Below, in pieces: positions 1-5,519 of a DNA stretch of 9,121 nucleotides. The notes beneath the pieces are model-generated. The model was given only the letters and a program-made list of their open reading frames with translations. It did no database searches and was not told the DNA's origin. The position numbers and the translations under genes are program-made. How positions within the stretch are numbered: the stretch's first letter is position 1; every line of letters starts with the position of its first letter. The stretch is from positions 1 through 9,121 of the forward strand of contig DYCT01000002.1 of NCBI GenBank assembly GCA_019417975.1, read 5' to 3'. The stretch comes from Bacteroides sp. (lineage in GTDB: Bacteria; Bacteroidota; Bacteroidia; Bacteroidales; Bacteroidaceae).

Positions 1-20
1 TATGAAAATAAAATTTTAAA

Positions 21-52
21 ATTTGCAAGCGAAGGCCGTTTTGTTTGCAAAT
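21..52 (+). other. Hairpin at the left edge of the window
   Basis: An inverted repeat pairs ATTTGCAA (21-28) with TTGCAAAT (45-52). The stem can be extended inward to 34/39, giving 14 pairs of which three are G-U in the plus-strand RNA, with a GCCG loop. The sequence before it is almost pure A/T. No T-run follows it on the plus strand, so it is not a classical terminator in that direction. Read on the minus strand it is followed by a T-rich tail, but the three wobble pairs become mismatches and no minus-strand gene lies upstream. Function unknown; it may belong to a gene outside the window. Confidence 0.35.
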
Positions 53-167
53 ATGCGATTCTCGCGCTGCATAAATATACATTCTTGTACATTTTGACAG
101 TTTGCTATTTGTATTGGCCGATAGATGAATCATGGTGTCGAAAGCAGACTTTGTCTTGCATAGACAG

Positions 168-199
168 TCATGTACTTTGTTCATGATACGTTTCATGAT
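168..199. promoter_or_regulatory. Repeated TTCATGAT boxes upstream of the GH92 promoter
   Basis: TTCATGAT occurs at 180-187 and again at 192-199. A related TCATG lies at 168-172, so the TCATG cores are 13 and 12 bases apart. A further TCATG is at 130-134. Each TCATGA core is palindromic. The boxes lie just before the predicted -33 element at 203-206, where a regulator could bind. That they form an operator is inference; short A/T-rich words recur by chance. Confidence 0.3.
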
Positions 200-202
200 T
201 TC

Positions 203-237
203 TTTGAAAGATAAATAGAAAAATATTCTTATTTTTG
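203..237 (+). promoter_or_regulatory. Predicted Bacteroidota promoter for the GH92 gene
   Basis: A TTTG element (203-206) is followed after 23 bases by TATTTTTG (230-237), matching the Bacteroidota -7 consensus TAnnTTTG. The spacing is slightly longer than the usual 19-21. Transcription would start near 241-245, giving a leader of about 65 bases. No Shine-Dalgarno sequence precedes the ATG at 308, which is usual in this phylum. Confidence 0.42.
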
Positions 238-307
238 TCAATGAATTTATAAGGGACTGTCGCGCCTGATTTTATGGAATAGAGTTTATTGATTAACCGT
301 TGTTAGC

Positions 308-2551
308 ATGAAACGATTGGGATTTTTCGGTTTGTTGATTAGCTTTTTATTGGTAACAGCTTGTACTTCTCGTCTGGATGACAATGCAGAGGTGCAGTAT
401 GCTACATGTGTGAATCCGTTTATCGGTACAGATTTTACGGGGAATACCTATCCGGGAGCACAAGCTCCTTTTGGCATGGTGCAGCTGAGTCCCGACAATG
501 GCTTGTCGGGTTGGGATCGGATTTCGGGCTATTTCTATCCGGATAGCACGATAGCGGGGTTTAGTCATACTCATTTGTCGGGTACGGGAGCCGGTGACTT
601 ATATGATATTTCTTTTATGCCGGTGACTCTTCCTTATAAAGAAGCAGCCGGAGCTTTAGGCATCCATTCGCTTTTTTCGCACGACGAAGAGGAAGCTGAG
701 GCGGGCTATTACAGTGTCCGACTGAGCGATTATGATATTAAAGTGGAGCTGACAGCGACCGAACGTTGTGGCATTCAGCGTTATACATTCCCGGAAGCAG
801 ATGCCGCGGTGTTCTTGAATCTGCGTAAAGCGATGAATTGGGATTTTACCTGCGATTCGCATATCGAGGTAGTCGATTCGGTGACTATACAAGGCTATCG
901 TTTTTCCGACGGATGGGCTCGTGGGCAGCGAATTTATTTCCGAAGCCGTTTTTCTCGTCCTTTTCAACAGATGTCACTCGATACGGCAGCAGTGATGAAA
1001 GATGGTCGGCGTATAGGTACCTCCGTTATTGCTCGTTTCGATTTCAAGACGTGTGCGCAAGAACAGTTGGTGGTGAGCACTGCCTTGTCGGCAGTAAGTA
1101 TGGAAGGAGCAGCGCGTAATCTGGCAGCCGAAGTTCCTGACAATGATTTCGACCGTTATCTGGCAGAGACGCAGGCGGCATGGAACAAACAGCTTGCTTG
1201 CATTGAAATTACCTGTGATAATCCGGACGAAAGAGCTAAATTTTATACCGCTCTTTATCATGCGATGTTGGCACCTACTATCTATAGTGATGTAGATGGA
1301 GCATATTACGGACCCGACCGGAAAGTGCATAAAGCCGAAGGGTGGGTTAATTATAGTACATTCTCGTTGTGGGATACGTTTCGAGCAGCTCATCCGCTCT
1401 ATACATTGATTGATGAAGCTCGGGTAAGCGATATGATTAACTCTTTCTTGGCCTTTTACGATCAGAACGGCCGGTTGCCGGTGTGGAATTTTCAGGGTTG
1501 CGAGACCGATATGATGATTGGTTTTCATGCTGTGCCGGTCATTGCAGATGCTTGTTTAAAAGGAATAAAGGGATTTGATAAATATAAAGCCTTGAATGCT
1601 TGTTTGAATACTGCCAATATGGACGAGTATCGAGGGATAGGACTTTATAAGAAATACGGATATATACCCTACAATGTGACTGACCAATATAATACAGAAA
1701 ACTGGTCGTTATCTCGTACGTTGGAATATGCATTCGATAATTATTGCATCGCCCGTATAGCTGACTGGATGGGGAATAAAATATTGGCAGGAAAGTATTA
1801 TTATCGTTCGATTTATTATAAGAATGTATATAATCCACAGACTTCATTTATGCAGCCACGCGATGATAAAGGACAGTTTGAGGAAAATTTCTCTCCGGAC
1901 GAGTATACCCCACATATCTGTGAAAGTAACGGCTGGCAGTATTTTTGGTCGGTACAGCACGACATTACCGGGCTGATTTATCTGGTTGGAGGTCATGAGC
2001 GCTTTGCTCAAAAGTTGGATAGCATGTTTACCTATACTCCGGTGGATGAAAAACTTCCTATTTTCAGTACCGGCATGATTGGGCAGTATGCGCATGGCAA
2101 TGAGCCGAGCCATCATGTTATCTATTTGTATAATGCAGTAGGACAGCCTTGGAAAACACAGCAATATGCTGCTAAGGTGATGCACGAATTGTATCGAAAC
2201 ACTCCGGACGGTTTGTGCGGCAATGAAGACTGTGGACAGATGTCCGCTTGGTTCGTGTTTAGTGCGATGGGATTTTATCCGGTCAATCCGGTAAGTGGAC
2301 ACTATGAGATAGGTACTCCGCTTTATCCGGAAGTAAAGATACATTTGGCCAATGGAAAGACATTTACAGTACGGGCAAAAGGAGTAAGCAAGAACAATTG
2401 CTATATCCGGTCTGTGAAACTGAATGGAGAACCTTATCATGAGAGTTATATTACGCACGAACAAATATTGGCAGGTAGTACGTTGGAATTTGTGATGGGA
2501 AATCGGCCCGGGTATATTTGGTACACATTGGACAAAGCGTGGGACATATAG
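308..2551 (+). CDS. GH92 family alpha-mannosidase, lipoprotein
   Basis: Calcium-dependent exo-acting alpha-mannosidase of glycoside hydrolase family 92, which removes terminal alpha-linked mannose from N-glycans or yeast mannan. The 747 residues are the normal family length. A lipoprotein signal ends in LVTAC (residues 15-19), so Cys19 would be lipidated. The N-terminal beta-sandwich starts with NPFIGT (36-41) and includes GFSHTHLSGTG (84-94). The (alpha/alpha)6 part holds YSTFSLWDT (349-357), ESNGWQY (539-545), GNEPSHH (597-603) and GNEDCGQMSAW (638-648). By comparison with the structurally studied BT3990, Glu539 is the likely catalytic acid and Asp641 the likely base; this mapping is by motif, not alignment. 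No SusC/SusD genes, sulfatase or other glycosidases are adjacent, so it appears to stand alone. Linkage specificity cannot be told. The start is supported by the signal peptide. Confidence 0.95.
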   Translation: MKRLGFFGLLISFLLVTACTSRLDDNAEVQYATCVNPFIGTDFTGNTYPGAQAPFGMVQLSPDNGLSGWDRISGYFYPDSTIAGFSHTHLSGTGAGDLYDISFMPVTLPYKEAAGALGIHSLFSHDEEEAEAGYYSVRLSDYDIKVELTATERCGIQRYTFPEADAAVFLNLRKAMNWDFTCDSHIEVVDSVTIQGYRFSDGWARGQRIYFRSRFSRPFQQMSLDTAAVMKDGRRIGTSVIARFDFKTCAQEQLVVSTALSAVSMEGAARNLAAEVPDNDFDRYLAETQAAWNKQLACIEITCDNPDERAKFYTALYHAMLAPTIYSDVDGAYYGPDRKVHKAEGWVNYSTFSLWDTFRAAHPLYTLIDEARVSDMINSFLAFYDQNGRLPVWNFQGCETDMMIGFHAVPVIADACLKGIKGFDKYKALNACLNTANMDEYRGIGLYKKYGYIPYNVTDQYNTENWSLSRTLEYAFDNYCIARIADWMGNKILAGKYYYRSIYYKNVYNPQTSFMQPRDDKGQFEENFSPDEYTPHICESNGWQYFWSVQHDITGLIYLVGGHERFAQKLDSMFTYTPVDEKLPIFSTGMIGQYAHGNEPSHHVIYLYNAVGQPWKTQQYAAKVMHELYRNTPDGLCGNEDCGQMSAWFVFSAMGFYPVNPVSGHYEIGTPLYPEVKIHLANGKTFTVRAKGVSKNNCYIRSVKLNGEPYHESYITHEQILAGSTLEFVMGNRPGYIWYTLDKAWDI

Positions 2552-2644
2552 CCCTTTTGTGCTTTTGTTATGATGATTCAGGAGGATATTTGTTGTTGCA
2601 TATTTTTTAAATAATTCAGTTTTTTTCTTCTTTTTGAATGGCAC

Positions 2645-2689
2645 GTGTATAAAAATGTCATCCTTTTGAATGTGTATAAAAATGTCATC
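2645..2689. repeat. Pair of 18-bp direct repeats abutting the operon promoter
   Basis: GTGTATAAAAATGTCATC occurs exactly at 2645-2662 and 2672-2689, a period of 27 bases. The word TTTTGAAT precedes both copies (2632-2639 and 2664-2671), but the first is separated from its repeat by five extra bases, so the unit looks like an imperfect tandem duplication. The second copy ends one base before the predicted -33 TTTG at 2690. That is the placement expected for a regulator that contacts RNA polymerase or blocks it. The binding protein is unknown; families that bind direct repeats, such as LytTR or AraC-type regulators, are candidates only. Confidence 0.6.
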
Positions 2690-2723
2690 TTTGTTTCTAT
2701 TTTATTGGATTTATATATCTTTG
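2690..2723 (+). promoter_or_regulatory. Predicted Bacteroidota promoter for the three-gene envelope operon
   Basis: TTTG at 2690-2693 and TATCTTTG at 2716-2723 are separated by 22 bases and match the Bacteroidota -33/-7 consensus (TTTG, TAnnTTTG) closely. Transcription would begin at about 2727-2731, leaving a leader of about 150 bases before the ATG at 2880. It is the only good match in this intergenic region and points at the downstream operon. Confidence 0.6.
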
Positions 2724-2804
2724 CACCGTCTTTAGAACTTTAGATTCAAAAGCGAATGTAGAATTTAAGGTATTGGGAAAGAGAATGTATGATTGAAAAT
2801 CGTT

Positions 2805-2838
2805 TGTAGGCTTTTATTCTTAAGAGTAAAATCCTACA
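2805..2838 (+). other. Strong hairpin in the operon leader, possible attenuator
   Basis: A 34-base inverted repeat: TGTAGG (2805-2810) pairs with CCTACA (2833-2838), followed after one C/T mismatch by TTTTA/TAAAA, a G-U pair and two further pairs, closing on a TTAA loop (2820-2823). A U-rich stretch follows (roughly 2842-2857), though it starts a few bases after the stem. It lies between the predicted promoter and the first gene, so it could be a leader attenuator or an mRNA-stabilising structure. It could instead be a terminator for read-through from the mannosidase gene, which has no clear terminator of its own. Confidence 0.5.
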
Positions 2839-2879
2839 GATGGTTTTATTTTGTTTTAGAACAATAAAAGTAGATTTTT

Positions 2880-3437
2880 ATGAACCGCTTTTTTATGAAA
2901 AGCTGTAGGACTTTGGTTGTGCTCTTGCTGTTCTTACTGGGTGGAGGAACTTATTTGCAAGCACAGAAAGTCGCAGTAAAGACAAATGCGTTGGCATGGC
3001 TTACAGCCAGTCCGAACATCGAAGTGGAGTGTGTGTTGGGACGCCATTTTTCATTAGACTTGGGGGTGATGGGAAATCCGGTAAAAACAAAAGATTTGCG
3101 TACGACTTTTATACAAGTACAGCCGGAAATGCGCTATTGGTTGAACAGACCGATGTCGAGCCATTATTTAGGACTTACCGGATTCTTGAGCGATTTTAAC
3201 ATGCTTCTTAAGCAGAATAGGCACAAGGGTGATGCTTGTGCGGTAGGACTTACATACGGATATGCATGGGCAATCGGTAAGCATTGGAATATTGAAGCCA
3301 ATATCGGTGTCGGTGTTTTGCGCTATAGACAGTTTAAATATGGTAAAGATGCGCAAAGACCTATTGCTACCAACGACAGAAAGACAATGTTGGCGCCTAT
3401 TAAGTTAGGAGTCTCTTTCGCCTATATTATTCGATAA
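2880..3437 (+). CDS. DUF3575-like small outer-membrane beta-barrel protein
   Basis: A 185-residue exported protein resembling the DUF3575 family, whose members in Bacteroidales often sit near fimbrial gene clusters; their biochemical role is not established. A hydrophobic signal peptide ends near LQA (residues 26-28). The mature part begins with the family-like segment KTNALAWLTASPNIEVE (34-50), then GRHFSLDLGVMGNP (54-67), VQPEMRYWL (80-88) and GLTYGYAWAIGKHWNIEANI (123-142), and ends in alternating-residue strands up to Arg185. The size and the alternating aromatic/polar pattern suggest an eight-stranded barrel. Met6 (2895) is a possible alternative start, but the signal peptide works with either. 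It is the first gene of the operon; the next starts 28 bases downstream. No catalytic residues are visible. Confidence 0.8.
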   Translation: MNRFFMKSCRTLVVLLLFLLGGGTYLQAQKVAVKTNALAWLTASPNIEVECVLGRHFSLDLGVMGNPVKTKDLRTTFIQVQPEMRYWLNRPMSSHYLGLTGFLSDFNMLLKQNRHKGDACAVGLTYGYAWAIGKHWNIEANIGVGVLRYRQFKYGKDAQRPIATNDRKTMLAPIKLGVSFAYIIR

Positions 3438-3465
3438 ATACAAAATCAATTAGTCGGGAAAAGAA

Positions 3466-5502
3466 ATGAAAATCAATATTAAATGGAATAGACTGATTGG
3501 ACTCTTTTTGTGTATGTTCATATTTATAAGTATGGATGCTTATGCGCAGAAGATGAGGGTGCAAGGACGCATTACCAATCGGCAAGGTAAAGGTATTCAG
3601 GATGTGGATGTATTAGATCCATTCACAAAGAGGTGTATGGATATCTCGGACGAAGACGGACGATACAGTGTGTTGGTGGAAAAGGATGACTCATTGAAAT
3701 TCACACGCATTGGCTATCAAGATAAAACGGTTAAGGTGAAAAGACGTCAGGTTATCAATGTAGTTTTAAAAGACTATGCGATAGAACTGGATGAGGTGAC
3801 TGTCGTTTCAAAGATAAGAAATAAAGCGATTCCTGAGCCGACCGAAATCGAAGTGAGAGGTAATTATTTCTATGTAAAGACACGCGTGCCGGTACCGAAA
3901 GAATTGTTTTCGAAGAATCGAAGACTGGTTATACAACCGTCTATCTACGATATTACAACTAAAAAGCGGATGTTGATGAAACCGGTTGTGTTTGATGGTA
4001 AATCTTATAATACAACACAAAACCGTATGTATGATTATGATTTGCAACACGACCCGTTGCACGAATATATCCGTGTGAAGACAACCTCTGCGCGTAAAGA
4101 CGATGTGTTGGCTTATTATGATTCGCTCTATATAGAGAACTTACAGCATAGTTATCGGGCAGATGTGCTTTTGGCCATGGAGAATTATCGGGATATTATT
4201 TACAGAGACTCTTTCTCTATAGCACAAGGAACAGTCAATCCGTTACGCTTTTTGGAGTATAATTTCTCCGCATTCGAGCTGACCGATGAGAAGTATTTGC
4301 CTAAACCGGCGATGCAACTGCGCGATACCAAAGGAGAAGTAAACCTGACCTTCTTGGTAGGGAAGGCTGATTTGGATGAAAGCAATGTACAAAATCAGGT
4401 TGAACTGGATAAGTTGAAGGATGAATTGCACGCCATTGAGGTTAATCCGGATGCTTCCTTGAAGAGTTTTCACATTACCGGTGTGGCTTCACCGGATGGG
4501 GCATATCAAGTTAATTTAAAATTGGCTCAGTTGCGTACAGATAAGGCCTTGGAACGAATCTTGGTTCAATTGGATGCCGATACGCGTAAGTATCTTGAAG
4601 TAAAATCGAATGCAGAAGTGGCTTCGTGGAGTGAAGTTGTTGCCTTACTTGAAAAAGATTCCTTGCAGGAGATTGCTAATGAAGTAAAAGCATTGATGGC
4701 TAAGTACGAAGGAGTCCGATTGCATCGCGCTTTAAAAGGAAAATCTTTCTACAAAGAGATTGCTTCCAATTATTTGCCTCGTCTGAGAAAAGTGCGTTAT
4801 ACATATGGTTTTTCTGTATTCCGCTCATTGACCGATGAAGAGATTCTGAATCTGTACAAACGGAATCCGAAAGGACTGACTCGATTTGAATATTATCGTA
4901 TGATTGTAAATGCATCGGACGAAGTGCAAAAAGAGAAGTTATGCCGTGAAGCATTGGCGCAGTTCGATAACTTTATGTATGCTGCTAACGAATTGGCAGC
5001 TCTAAACATTCGGAAAGGCACACCCGATTCTCATATCTTAGAACCGTTTGTCAATCGTAAGGCTCCTGCAGAGCTGTTGTCGAACCAGACGATTGCTTTG
5101 TTGGAGGAAGGAAAGTTCTCCAAGGCCGATTCTGTGATGGCTTTGATACCGGAAGGCGAAGCAGACAAATCGTTATTGGCAGTTTCGCAAGCATTGGCCG
5201 GATATTATGATGAAGCATTCGAGGGCGTGGCTGCTATCAGTCCGCTGAATGAAGTGGTTATGCTGTTGGCCATGAAGAAAAATCAAGAAGCATGGCACAA
5301 GATAGAAAAGATGAATGTGACCACTGCTCGCGAATATTATGTGAAAGCTATTGTAGCCAATCGTCTGGAAAGGGTTGCTGAAGCTATTATCTTTATCGAA
5401 ACTGCTTTGGCACTCGACCCATCGTTGTTGGAAATTGCCAAGGTCGATAGCGATATAATCGACTTGTTACCGGATGAACAGAAAATAAAAACAGACTTGT
5501 AA
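3466..5502 (+). CDS. CarboxypepD_reg / OmpA-like / helical-repeat envelope protein
   Basis: A 678-residue exported protein with no named function. The signal peptide ends near AYA (residues 25-27). Residues about 30-117 form a CarboxypepD_reg-like beta-sandwich, including SDEDGRYSV (61-69), and end in LDEVTVV (108-114), the linker motif seen before the plug of SusC-like TonB-dependent transporters; no plug or transporter barrel follows. Residues about 130-290 form a beta-rich region with VNPLRFLEYNFSAFEL (257-272). Residues about 291-372 resemble an OmpA C-terminal domain: FLVGKADLD (296-304) and a segment from Gly339 to Thr358 that aligns without gaps to the OmpA peptidoglycan-binding loop and helix. 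About 380-678 is helical, with TPR-like sequence near 570-660. It may tether an outer-membrane complex to the cell wall. The architecture resembles proteins encoded beside DUF3575 genes (DUF3868-type), but I cannot confirm that family. Confidence 0.78.
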   Translation: MKINIKWNRLIGLFLCMFIFISMDAYAQKMRVQGRITNRQGKGIQDVDVLDPFTKRCMDISDEDGRYSVLVEKDDSLKFTRIGYQDKTVKVKRRQVINVVLKDYAIELDEVTVVSKIRNKAIPEPTEIEVRGNYFYVKTRVPVPKELFSKNRRLVIQPSIYDITTKKRMLMKPVVFDGKSYNTTQNRMYDYDLQHDPLHEYIRVKTTSARKDDVLAYYDSLYIENLQHSYRADVLLAMENYRDIIYRDSFSIAQGTVNPLRFLEYNFSAFELTDEKYLPKPAMQLRDTKGEVNLTFLVGKADLDESNVQNQVELDKLKDELHAIEVNPDASLKSFHITGVASPDGAYQVNLKLAQLRTDKALERILVQLDADTRKYLEVKSNAEVASWSEVVALLEKDSLQEIANEVKALMAKYEGVRLHRALKGKSFYKEIASNYLPRLRKVRYTYGFSVFRSLTDEEILNLYKRNPKGLTRFEYYRMIVNASDEVQKEKLCREALAQFDNFMYAANELAALNIRKGTPDSHILEPFVNRKAPAELLSNQTIALLEEGKFSKADSVMALIPEGEADKSLLAVSQALAGYYDEAFEGVAAISPLNEVVMLLAMKKNQEAWHKIEKMNVTTAREYYVKAIVANRLERVAEAIIFIETALALDPSLLEIAKVDSDIIDLLPDEQKIKTDL

Positions 5503-5519
5503 ACGAATTTGTATTAGGC

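Noticed and set aside
974..1528. A 184-codon open frame on the minus strand inside the mannosidase gene.
   Set aside because: It is a complementary-frame shadow of the GH92 coding sequence, with no recognisable motif, signal or promoter.
2601..2635. A small A/T-only inverted repeat (2601-2613) followed shortly by a T-run, as a terminator for the mannosidase gene.
   Set aside because: The stem is five A-T pairs with a three-base loop and is not adjacent to the T-run; too weak to call a terminator.
1844..2644. A 266-codon open frame on the minus strand opposite the end of the mannosidase gene.
   Set aside because: The translation lacks any domain pattern, is rich in His, Ile and Arg as expected of a shadow frame, and lies opposite a well-recognised GH92 gene.
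3466..5502. A TonB-dependent (SusC-like) transporter, suggested by the N-terminal domain and the LDEVTVV motif.
   Set aside because: No plug domain and no 22-stranded barrel follow, and the protein is far shorter than SusC-like transporters.
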